Of a stretch of 64,000 nucleotides of DNA, positions 57,229-64,000 are shown piece after piece. Origin of the DNA: Alphaproteobacteria bacterium MarineAlpha11_Bin1 (GTDB lineage: Bacteria > Pseudomonadota > Alphaproteobacteria > MPNO01 > UBA830); contig PTJZ01000001.1 in assembly GCA_002937455.1 (NCBI GenBank), forward strand, positions 248,001 through 312,000. The letters run 5' to 3'. Numbering within the stretch: the first letter of the stretch is position 1; each line of letters begins with the position of its first letter. A model generated the notes under the pieces. The model was not told the origin of the DNA. It worked only from the letters and a program-made list of their open reading frames with translations, and made no database searches. The translations under genes were made by a program, and so were the position numbers.

Positions 57229-59513
57229 GCCGGAGATATATAGGAAAGTCCGTTTCGCGGCTGGAAGATCAACGCTTACTAACTGGAGAGGGTATCTATA
57301 TTGACGACGTCAAACTGCCTGGTATGGCAATTATGGCAGTGTTACGCAGTCCCCATGCTCACGCTCTTATAAAGACTATCAATCTCGATACGGCGCGTGC
57401 GCTTGAAGGGGTAATCGACGTATTCTGCGCTGCGGATATGGAGAATGATTTGCCGACTATTCCTCTTAGGCTAGCTCCATTTGACGGCTTCGAGAGATTT
57501 CTGCAATGTCCGATTGCGGTCAACAAAGTGCGATATGTAGGTGAGCCAATTGCCGTCGTAATTGCTGAGGACCGCTATGTTGCAGAAGATGCTCTAGAAC
57601 TGATCGAGATCGAGTTTGACCCGCTGTCAGCTGTGACCACCGTTGATCAAGCTTTCGATGGACAAATATTGATCCACGAAGCAGCGGGCGAAAATATGGG
57701 AACCCGTTACACCGTTAGCCGCGGCAACACCAAAGAGGCGTTCGACGGGGCTGCCTATACCCGGCATGAACGCTTCATCACCAACCGTCACGGCGCCGTA
57801 CCGATGGAGACACGCGGCCTGATCGCGGAATTCGATATCTCTAAACCCTTATTACGATTGCATGGTGCCACAAAGGTTAATTTCTTCAATCGCCGGCATC
57901 TGGCAGAAGCGTTTGACATGCCTGAAAGTTCCGTCGAGCTAATCGAGACGGATGTAGGCGGCGGCTTCGGTGCTCGCGGCGAACTGTATCCGGAGGACTA
58001 TCTGGTTCCTCTTGCAAGTAGGCGTACAGAACGTCCAGTAAAATGGATCGAGGATCGGCGAGAAAACCTGACCGCAACCAACCATTCGCGCGATATCATC
58101 TGCGATCTTGAAATAGCCGCGACGGCGACAGGCGAAATCCTCGGTATGCGGGGAACAGTTCGGGGCGACATGGGAGCCTATGTTCGAACCAATGGCGGTG
58201 TAGTACCGTCGAAGGCCGCACAGTTTCTTCCAGGCCCATATCGGGTACCTTCTTTTAGCTGCGATGTGCAGTTTTTGATCACCAACAAAACCCCAGTGGG
58301 CACATTCCGCGGTCCGGGTCGCTTTGAAGCTAATTTCTGCCGCGAACGTCTCTTAGACCTGATGGCGGATGATCTAGACCTCGATCCAGCAGAACTGCGC
58401 CGACGCAATCTGATGACCCCGGCGGATCTGCCATACAAAATAGGTGAGCTCGTTCCGGGAGACACTGAGGCAACGTTGGATAAGGGCGATTATCCTGCTG
58501 CTCTAGACCGGCTTTTGAAGGAATGCCGATACACGGACTGGCCCACCAACGTCCCAGACTCGGATGGTCGGGCTCGCGCCCTCGGTATTGCATGTTTTAT
58601 CGAAAGTAGTGCCGCCGGACCACCGGAGTCAGCAAACATAACCGCAACGTCAGACGGCACAGTGACCATTCGTACCGGTGCTTCATCAGTTGGTCAGGGA
58701 ACCGAGACAGGGCTTGCACAGATTTGCGCTGATTACCTAGATATTGATATCGCCCGTGTTCAGGTTCTCCACGGCAGCACGACGCTGGTGAAAACAGGCG
58801 GTGGCACTTTCCACAGCCGTAATACTGTAATGGCCGGCAATGCAACGCGTATCGCTGCCGATTTACTGAAAGACCATGCTGTAGGCATTGCAGCGCTGCG
58901 CTGGAACTGCGACCCGGAAAACCTGCGTTATAGCGATGGTGCAGTGTATAGATATAACGAAAGACTGAGCTTGCAGGAACTAGCGTCTTTCTCGGAACAC
59001 CGGGGCGAAACCCTGGCCGCCGATGCTATTTTTGATAATGAAAAACGTATCTCATATTCATACGGCGCCCATGCGGCACAGGTCGCGGTAGATATTGAAA
59101 CCGGTGTCGTTGAGGTCGAACGGTACTGGCTAACTGAAGAGATTGGACGGGCACTCAATCCCGCTTTGGTGCAGGGTCAGGCGGTTGGCGGCGTAGTCCA
59201 GGGCTTGGGTGGTACGTTCCTCGATCATTTTATCTATGACACTGACGGTCAGCTTCTGACCGGTAGCTTTGCAGACTACCTATTGCCAACCACGTCTGAA
59301 TTACCGGAGATCACAGCTATCGCGCTAGAGGATTCACCATCAGAGTTCAATCCGATGGGGTTCAAGGGAGCAGGTGAAGGCGGGATCGTCGCCGTTGCCG
59401 CCGCCGTTAGCAATGCGGTTTCCCGGGCGCTTCGTCCGCACGGTATCTCCATAAAAGAGTTGCCTATTACACCTGATCGACTCCGCAATGCATTGCGGGA
59501 TAACGGAAATTGA
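57225..59513 (+). CDS. Molybdenum hydroxylase large subunit (CoxL-like, form II type)
   Basis: A 762-residue molybdopterin-binding subunit starting at TTG 57225. Landmarks are RLEDQRLLTGEG, ETDVGGGFGARG, the active-site loop TFRGPGRFEANF and GFKGAGEGGIVAVAAAV with the catalytic Glu near the end. The loop is not the AYXCSFR of true CO dehydrogenase, so the enzyme probably hydroxylates an aromatic or N-heterocyclic compound. With the preceding two genes it forms a complete heterotrimer. Confidence 0.92.
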   Translation: MSRRYIGKSVSRLEDQRLLTGEGIYIDDVKLPGMAIMAVLRSPHAHALIKTINLDTARALEGVIDVFCAADMENDLPTIPLRLAPFDGFERFLQCPIAVNKVRYVGEPIAVVIAEDRYVAEDALELIEIEFDPLSAVTTVDQAFDGQILIHEAAGENMGTRYTVSRGNTKEAFDGAAYTRHERFITNRHGAVPMETRGLIAEFDISKPLLRLHGATKVNFFNRRHLAEAFDMPESSVELIETDVGGGFGARGELYPEDYLVPLASRRTERPVKWIEDRRENLTATNHSRDIICDLEIAATATGEILGMRGTVRGDMGAYVRTNGGVVPSKAAQFLPGPYRVPSFSCDVQFLITNKTPVGTFRGPGRFEANFCRERLLDLMADDLDLDPAELRRRNLMTPADLPYKIGELVPGDTEATLDKGDYPAALDRLLKECRYTDWPTNVPDSDGRARALGIACFIESSAAGPPESANITATSDGTVTIRTGASSVGQGTETGLAQICADYLDIDIARVQVLHGSTTLVKTGGGTFHSRNTVMAGNATRIAADLLKDHAVGIAALRWNCDPENLRYSDGAVYRYNERLSLQELASFSEHRGETLAADAIFDNEKRISYSYGAHAAQVAVDIETGVVEVERYWLTEEIGRALNPALVQGQAVGGVVQGLGGTFLDHFIYDTDGQLLTGSFADYLLPTTSELPEITAIALEDSPSEFNPMGFKGAGEGGIVAVAAAVSNAVSRALRPHGISIKELPITPDRLRNALRDNGN

Positions 59514-59532
59514 AACTAGGAGACGTCCGATC

Positions 59533-60528
59533 ATGAACGTAATTGACGTACACGCGCACTTAGTCCCCCCGGACGTGATAGAGACGCTCTCCGCCCGAGG
59601 AAAAGACTTCGGTATTGATCTGCTTGAGACAGAACCCGGGTGCCATTGTTGTCGTTTCGAAAGTGGTATGCAGGTCCGTCCTTTCTTCGATACTCTGACG
59701 AACGCAGATCACCGGCTCGAAGAAATGGACCTACAGGGCGTAGATCGTGAGATACTCAGTATCTGGACAGACATCTTTGGATACGATTTACCTGCCGAAA
59801 AGGGCATACTCTGGCACGCCGCGTTAAATGATAGCATGACACGGCTTTGCAATACTTATCCAGACCATTTCTCTTGGCTGGCTTCCGGCGCGCTACAGGA
59901 TGCAGCCGCAGCCTCACGCGAGTTAGAACGCGGTATTAAAGCCGGCGCGGTCGGTGCGATTATCGCAGCCCATGTTGATGGAAAAAACTTAGGCGAGTGC
60001 GAACTTGATGAATATTGGGCTACTTGCGTCGAGCTTAAGGCTCCGGTTTTTATCCACCCTGCCCAGCCAATCGCACCTGCGCGAGCAGGGAAATTTGCCC
60101 TTAATCAAATTGTCGCATACACCAATGATACGACACTTACCGTTGGCTCAATGATAGCCGCAGGCGTATTAGATCGTTTTCCAGAACTAGAAATTATCCT
60201 GTCACATGGGGGCGGCTCAATACCATTTCTTATCGGCCGTTTTGATCGCATGCATCATGCGTCAGACGGACGGATCACCGGCAATGTAGCGATTAAACCA
60301 CCTTCTCAATACCTGAAGCATTTCCACTACGACACCATCTTGCATGATGGACGAGCGCTTAACTATCTAGGTGATTTAGTGGGTTTAGACCGCATCCTCC
60401 TCGGTAGCGACCTCCCCTTCCCACCCGGCGACCCACATCCGATGAAGACCCTGCGCGATGCAGGCTTCAGTAATAGAGATATAGAAATTATCGTCGAGAA
60501 AAACCCAAGTGCGTTATTCGGGCTATAG
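59533..60528 (+). CDS. Amidohydrolase family 2 (ACMSD/decarboxylase-like) protein
   Basis: A 331-residue TIM-barrel metal enzyme from ATG 59533. The N-terminal metal motif is DVHAHLVP, then FIHPAQP, ILSHGGGSIPF with a metal His, and GSDLPFPPG with the catalytic Asp. Related enzymes decarboxylate or hydrolyse aromatic-derived acids such as aminocarboxymuconate semialdehyde or 2,6-dihydroxybenzoate. It is the last gene before the selenoprotein pair. Confidence 0.88.
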   Translation: MNVIDVHAHLVPPDVIETLSARGKDFGIDLLETEPGCHCCRFESGMQVRPFFDTLTNADHRLEEMDLQGVDREILSIWTDIFGYDLPAEKGILWHAALNDSMTRLCNTYPDHFSWLASGALQDAAAASRELERGIKAGAVGAIIAAHVDGKNLGECELDEYWATCVELKAPVFIHPAQPIAPARAGKFALNQIVAYTNDTTLTVGSMIAAGVLDRFPELEIILSHGGGSIPFLIGRFDRMHHASDGRITGNVAIKPPSQYLKHFHYDTILHDGRALNYLGDLVGLDRILLGSDLPFPPGDPHPMKTLRDAGFSNRDIEIIVEKNPSALFGL

Positions 60529-60599
60529 AGTATCTTAGGATCACGTTTGACCCTAGAGGTCGACCAAAATAAGGTACGTTTCCGAAGTGGAGATACGTC

Positions 60600-61739
60600 A
60601 TGTCAAACATCAATTACGATGACTCGCCTTATTCCGTTCGAGAAGACATTGTCGAAGCCCATCAACGCGCTTGGGATAGATTATCTAAAGCGGGAAATTG
60701 GCTAACAGGCGAGGAGCGTCTCAAAGTGATGGCGGAGGCGCGCCACGCTCGGGACTGTCCCGGCTACGCAAAAATCAGGGAAGCACTATCACCATTTTCT
60801 ATTACCGAACCCTTCGATTCCGGGACTGACCTACCCCAAAATTGGGTAAATATGATCCATCTGATCGTTGCGGACCCAGGTCGTTTGACACAAACGTGGT
60901 ACAAGAAAACCATCGATAGCGGTATTCTGGAAACGCACTTCGTCGAAATCGTCAGCATAGTGGCTCATACTACCGCGATCGATACCTTCGCTAATGGGAT
61001 CGGTGTGCCAGTCCGCGCTTTGCCAGAAGCCCAGAGCGGTGAACCTTCGTACTATCGCCCGGCTGAGGCACGTCAGCACCAAGCGTGGTCACCTAACATA
61101 GCTTGGGACGAATATGGCCCGAATGAGGCAGATTACTTTGTAGGGCCGGAGTCTAATATTCGTCGAGCCCTTACCTTAGTACCTGATGAGGCGCGTGGGT
61201 TCTTTGACGTGGTCGCAGCGCAGTATCTAAGCGGCCCCGAGATGCGAGATTTTACTCAGGAGTTTCGCGCAATCACACATCTGCAGATCGAATTGCTGGC
61301 AGCGCGAGTATCGGCGCTCAATCAATGTACTTATTGAACGACTAGCCACTCGGTACTGCTCCGTGCGGGCAGCGAATACTCTGGAAACAATCTCGACTAT
61401 AATGCCATCACCGGCGGCGCCGATGCGGGAAATACCGGAATTGAATACGGCGAACTTATGATTGAATTCGCCGAGGCCATCCTCGGCGAAGATAGGCCTC
61501 GCCTTACCAATGCCCGGCAGGAAATCCTTAAGGCCCTTGGTCCCGACGCAGTAGTTGACTCTGCGGGCGTAGCCGCTCTTTTCAACGCCATCGATCGTGT
61601 GGCCGATGCTACAGGTGCGCCATTGGAAGCCGACAAAGCGGAGATGAGTGCCGATCTTCGAAAAGAAATTGGTATTGATGAATTTGGCCGGCAGAAGGAG
61701 ATACTGGACAGTATTGGGATAAACTCGGCAGCTGAGTAA
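60600..61739 (+). CDS. AhpD-like (carboxymuconolactone decarboxylase family) selenoprotein, CxxU
   Basis: Read with TGA 61335-61337 as selenocysteine, this is a 379-residue protein. It has two AhpD-like halves. The first (about residues 80-140) lacks the redox pair; the second contains NQCTYUTTSHS, with Cys243 and Sec246, where AhpD-family proteins have CxxC followed by a conserved His. After the TGA the same frame stays open for 133 more codons and ends at TAA 61739, with family-like helices (ELMIEFAEAILG, ALFNAIDRVADATG). Reading TGA as stop would cut the protein at the active site. GGAG precedes the ATG. A SECIS-like hairpin follows at 61356-61372. Its probable role is a thiol/selenol peroxidase or disulfide reductase. 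Confidence 0.87.
61335..61337 (+). other. In-frame TGA proposed as Sec codon (AhpD-like)
   Basis: The TGA occupies the second Cys position of a CxxC motif (C-T-Y-TGA), and the frame stays open after it with family-like sequence. selA, selB and tRNA-Sec are encoded 8-12 kb upstream. Confidence 0.87.
61356..61372 (+). promoter_or_regulatory. Candidate bacterial SECIS hairpin (AhpD-like gene)
   Basis: CTGCTC pairs with GGGCAG-type 3' arm GGGCAG (six pairs including one G-U) around a 5-nt loop CGTGC. It starts 18 bases after the TGA, and the loop G is about 26 bases after it, within the spacing of known bacterial SECIS elements. The call is made from sequence by eye. Confidence 0.6.
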
Positions 61740-61766
61740 TATCCCGCATTAAGAAAAATTAACTGG

Positions 61767-61784
61767 CGACATCCAGCTATGTCG
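61767..61784 (+). other. Hairpin between the two selenoprotein genes
   Basis: CGACAT and ATGTCG form a perfect 6-bp stem with a 6-nt loop, 28 bases after the AhpD-like stop. The sequence after it is only mildly T-rich. It may be a weak terminator or an mRNA-stabilising structure. Confidence 0.35.
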
Positions 61785-61865
61785 TTGCTTTGGAAAACAC
61801 CACCATGCATAGTTTGGCTATTAAAGTATAAACTTGCCGCGATTATTTGACAAAAAGGAGGACGT

Positions 61866-62333
61866 ATGCCCGATAAACTTGGTATAGGCGACGCATTCCC
61901 CGACATGACGCTCGGTCTTGTCGGGGGTGGTTCGATGGACCTTCCAAGAGGCCTCGATACAAAATATAAGGTTATTCTATTTTACCGGGGTCATTGGTGA
62001 CCCTACTGTCGCCGACAGTTAGTCGGCTTTTCAGACCAAAAGGCAGAACTAGATAAGATTGGTGTATCTGTCGTCGCAGCAAGTATCGACACGGGAGAAG
62101 AATCGAGTCAGGTCGCTGACGAAGTTAACTTCCCTGTTGGCGAAGGTGTAAGTCGTGATATGGCGGACGCTTTGGGATCTTGGTGGGAGGACCGCCGTCA
62201 GATCATCCAGCCGTCCGAATTTATACTCGGCCCTGATAACAATGTTATCGCATCTAGCTACTGTGACGGCCCATTGGGTCGTATGCAGGCTGAAGACGTG
62301 GTCAAACTTATCAATTTCTACGAATCCCGCTGA
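61866..62333 (+). CDS. Peroxiredoxin-like (AhpC/TSA) selenoprotein, UxxC
   Basis: Read through TGA 61998-62000, the frame from ATG 61866 encodes 155 residues. A strong AAGGAGG lies five bases upstream. The protein has a thioredoxin fold: GDAFPDMTL start, strand KVILFYRGHW, then U45-P-Y-C48, where relatives have the RGxWCPYC active site, followed by RRQLVGF. Later parts, SVVAASID, the SRDMADALGSWW region and QPSEFILGPDNNVIASSY, match the peroxiredoxin-like family. Without the Sec reading no normal gene call would be made here. It probably reduces peroxides. The neighbouring AhpD-like selenoprotein is a candidate partner. Confidence 0.9.
61998..62000 (+). other. In-frame TGA proposed as Sec codon (Prx-like)
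   Basis: The TGA lies in W-TGA-P-Y-C, exactly at the peroxidatic Cys position of the peroxiredoxin-like family. The frame is open on both sides and encodes conserved sequence before and after. Confidence 0.9.
62011..62027 (+). promoter_or_regulatory. Candidate bacterial SECIS hairpin (Prx-like gene)
   Basis: GCCGAC and GTCGGC form a perfect 6-bp stem with loop AGTTA. The loop G is 18 bases after the TGA, and the loop carries a GU pair typical of SelB recognition. An alternative, overlapping stem (ACTGTC/GACAGT, 62005-62019) is too close to the codon and is less likely. Confidence 0.7.
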
Positions 62334-62341
62334 TTCTGATC

Positions 62342-62372
62342 CGGCGGGCGGCATAAAAATGCCAGCCCGCCG
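62342..62372 (+). terminator. Strong hairpin after the Prx-like selenoprotein gene
   Basis: CGGCGGGC-GGCAT pairs with ATGCC-(bulged A)-GCCCGCCG around an AAAA loop, giving 13 base pairs. It begins 8 bases after the stop. No T tract follows, so it may protect the mRNA 3' end or terminate only partly. The next gene has its own ribosome site. Confidence 0.6.
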
Positions 62373-62452
62373 TATTGGGCCATACCGGGATTTCGATCGC
62401 TGTAATTTCTCTTCTTGGCCATAAAGGCCCAAGTGTGAACAAAGGACAACGC

Positions 62453-63166
62453 ATGAATGTAGACGCCGGAACGTTAAACAATATCGTCGTCGCCAATCAC
62501 ATACTTGCGCACGAAGAAGTAGTTGACGCATACGGCCACATTAGCTTTCGACACCCCGGCGATCGGGAGAAATATCTCCTGTCGCGTGCCCGGGCGCCGG
62601 AACTAATAGAGACAGACGATATAGTCACTTATCGGCTAGACGGCGAAGCCATCGATGCCGGCGACCGACGGCCTTATAGCGAGCGAATGATCCATGGGGC
62701 AATTTATGAGCAGCGGCCAGATGTAAACGTGGTAATTCATAATCATTCGTACGAAGTGATCCCCTTTGCCTCAACTGGCACGCCGCTCCGCCCGGTCACA
62801 CACACTTGCGCCCCCATCGGAAAGAACATCCCGGTATGGGATATGCGCGATAAATTCGGTGAAACCAACCATCTTGTCGTAACCATGGAACAGGGCCGAG
62901 ACCTGGCGGCTTCACTAGGAAGCGGTATGATCGCATTGATGAAACGCCACGGCTGTGTCGTGACGGGAGCCACTGTAGAAGAGACAGTGATGAAGGCAAT
63001 TTATCTGCAGGTAAACGCTAAACTACAACTTCAAACCATGATGATTGGCGAGCCTGACTTCCTTACGGATATCGAAATCGAGGAGTGTACGAGTATGCAG
63101 CAGGCGCCGATTAGTCTTGATCGGGCTTGGGAAGTCTGGTGCCGTCGCGCTACTAAGAATTCGTAA
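62453..63166 (+). CDS. Class II aldolase/adducin family protein
   Basis: About 237 residues from ATG 62453, with AAAGGA upstream; an open frame reaches 62375 but lacks similarity. Zinc-binding and catalytic segments are AYGHISFRHPG at the start, NVVIHNHSYEVIPF with the metal His pair, and MKRHGCVVTG with a third His. The family includes fuculose-phosphate aldolase and decarboxylases of catabolic routes. The context favours a decarboxylase or aldolase of an aromatic-acid intermediate. Confidence 0.88.
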   Translation: MNVDAGTLNNIVVANHILAHEEVVDAYGHISFRHPGDREKYLLSRARAPELIETDDIVTYRLDGEAIDAGDRRPYSERMIHGAIYEQRPDVNVVIHNHSYEVIPFASTGTPLRPVTHTCAPIGKNIPVWDMRDKFGETNHLVVTMEQGRDLAASLGSGMIALMKRHGCVVTGATVEETVMKAIYLQVNAKLQLQTMMIGEPDFLTDIEIEECTSMQQAPISLDRAWEVWCRRATKNS

Positions 63167-63182
63167 TTTGGAGAGCAAGAAG

Positions 63183-64000
63183 ATGTCATCAATGGGACCC
63201 GAGACAATTAAGGCGCGAACTCGCGGTGGTAGTGGACAAGGGTTGTCATTAAGTATTGCCCTAACACCAAATCTCCGAACACGGCCGATACTCGACGGAA
63301 TGTTTAATGCCGAGGGGATCGATCTAGCACCCGTGGAACTTCACCCGTCTGAACTTTTTTGGCGGCAGCTTAAGTTCTCTGAATTCGACATATCGGAAAT
63401 GTCGATGTCGTCGCTTCTGATGGCAATTGCGAGCGGCGACGACCGTTTCATTGGCCTGCCGATCTTCTCGACGCATTATTTTTTCCAGAATTGGATTTTG
63501 ATCCGGAAGGATTCCGGGATCCAAAGACCTGAAGATCTCGCCGGCAAAAGAGTTGGCGTACCGGAGTACCAGCAGACTGCAGCGCTTTGGTCTCGCGGTA
63601 TTCTCGAACATGAATTTGGGGTTGCTCCGAAGGACATGGAATTCTGGATGGAACGTACACCAGATATAAGTCACGGAGGTTCTACAGGTTTCGAGCCGCC
63701 CGATGGCGTCAAGGTGCACCGCATACCCGCTGAGACTAACATGGGCGAGATGCTTCTTGCCAAAGAACTAGATGCGACACTGCTCTATCTACCAGGTGGA
63801 AACCTTGTCGACCGGAGTACCGCCGATCTCCACAATCACCCGGATTTCGCACCACTCTTCCCTGACCCTTATGCCGAAGGAAAACGCTACTACGCTAAAA
63901 ATAACCTTTATCCCATAAATCACGGAATGGTGATTAAGCGAAAATTTGCGGAGGAACATCCTTGGGTAATCCTAAACATATTCAAGGCGTTCGAGGAAGC
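63183..64000 (+). CDS. 4,5-dihydroxyphthalate decarboxylase-like protein, cut by right edge
   Basis: An open frame from ATG 63183 (GGAGAGCAAGAAG upstream) to the window end, about 272 residues. It resembles 4,5-dihydroxyphthalate decarboxylase, which has a periplasmic-binding-protein fold: LSLSIALTPNLRTRPILDG, the FDISEMSMSSLLMAIASGD segment, RPEDLAGKRVGVPEYQQTAALW, and FAPLFPDP. Some relatives are annotated as ABC-transporter binding proteins, but there is no signal peptide here. The C-terminus lies outside the window. Confidence 0.82.
   Translation, partial: MSSMGPETIKARTRGGSGQGLSLSIALTPNLRTRPILDGMFNAEGIDLAPVELHPSELFWRQLKFSEFDISEMSMSSLLMAIASGDDRFIGLPIFSTHYFFQNWILIRKDSGIQRPEDLAGKRVGVPEYQQTAALWSRGILEHEFGVAPKDMEFWMERTPDISHGGSTGFEPPDGVKVHRIPAETNMGEMLLAKELDATLLYLPGGNLVDRSTADLHNHPDFAPLFPDPYAEGKRYYAKNNLYPINHGMVIKRKFAEEHPWVILNIFKAFEE

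Noticed and set aside
41704..59513. True CO dehydrogenase
   Set aside because: Both large subunits lack the AYXCSFR active-site loop, so carbon monoxide oxidation is not supported.
60600..61337. A 245-residue carboxymuconolactone decarboxylase-like protein ending at TGA, and a separate 93-residue ORF at 61458-61739
   Set aside because: Both are in the same frame with no other stop between them, and the TGA falls at a CxxC Cys. They are better read as one selenoprotein gene.
61398..61906. Minus-strand frame of 169 codons opposite the selenoprotein genes
   Set aside because: Its translation has no recognisable family and lies antisense to the conserved AhpD-like coding sequence; it is a shadow frame.
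62005..62019. ACTGTC/GACAGT stem as the SECIS of the Prx-like gene
   Set aside because: Its loop lies only about 11 bases after the TGA, closer than expected. The overlapping stem at 62011-62027 fits better.

Overview
The window looks like a chromosomal segment of a free-living, probably marine, alphaproteobacterium. The evidence is the bolA / J-domain / cobS / cobT block, the small HIG1-type membrane protein next to etfB-etfA-3-hydroxybutyryl-CoA dehydrogenase, DUF1491 and TIGR01459 proteins, roughly balanced base composition and dense gene packing. No rRNA, phage, insertion sequence, CRISPR array or plasmid gene is visible. No species can be named from sequence alone.

Layout. 1-3.9 kb: bolA (cut by the left edge), a J-domain protein, and cobS-cobT of the aerobic cobaltochelatase, closed by a strong bidirectional terminator. 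3.9-9.5 kb: an orphan tricarboxylate-type binding protein, a RutE-like nitroreductase, rpmB, an MFS carrier, a HAD phosphatase and a PDZ protein built on a dead trypsin fold. 9.9-23 kb: an aldehyde dehydrogenase homologue lacking its catalytic Cys and Glu, lipid-modification genes (SDR, cyclopropane-type methyltransferase, DUF1365), a DegP homologue with a frameshift that cuts off its second PDZ domain, HNH nuclease, esterase, AlkA-type glycosylase, GluQ-RS, RhlE-type helicase and a NUDIX protein. 23-26 kb: HIG1 protein and the ETF / hydroxyacyl-CoA dehydrogenase operon. 26-32 kb: two tandem luciferase-like monooxygenases, divergent from a three-gene operon matching the URC-type uracil catabolism set (URC1, URC4/DUF1688, uracil phosphoribosyltransferase). 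32-47 kb: a catabolic region with an FAD monooxygenase, two VOC proteins, NIPSNAP, a PrpF-family isomerase, a TcuA-like flavoprotein, an acyl-CoA ligase, tRNA-Leu, an orphan molybdenum hydroxylase and hmgA-fahA of homogentisate breakdown.

47-64 kb is the most interesting part. prfC is followed by a complete set of selenocysteine insertion genes: selA, selB (4-nt overlap) and tRNA-Sec (UCA). Eight to nine kb further on, inside a long plus-strand catabolic cluster (alpha/beta hydrolase, SDR, amidase, coxMSL-type hydroxylase, amidohydrolase, class II aldolase, 4,5-dihydroxyphthalate-decarboxylase-like protein), lie two adjacent genes that ordinary gene calling would split or miss. One is an AhpD-like protein with a CxxU motif. 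The other is a peroxiredoxin-like protein with a UxxC motif. Each has an in-frame TGA exactly where relatives have a redox Cys, the reading frame stays open beyond it, and a SECIS-like hairpin follows. I infer that these are two selenoproteins forming a possible thiol/selenol peroxidase pair, made by the machinery encoded just upstream.
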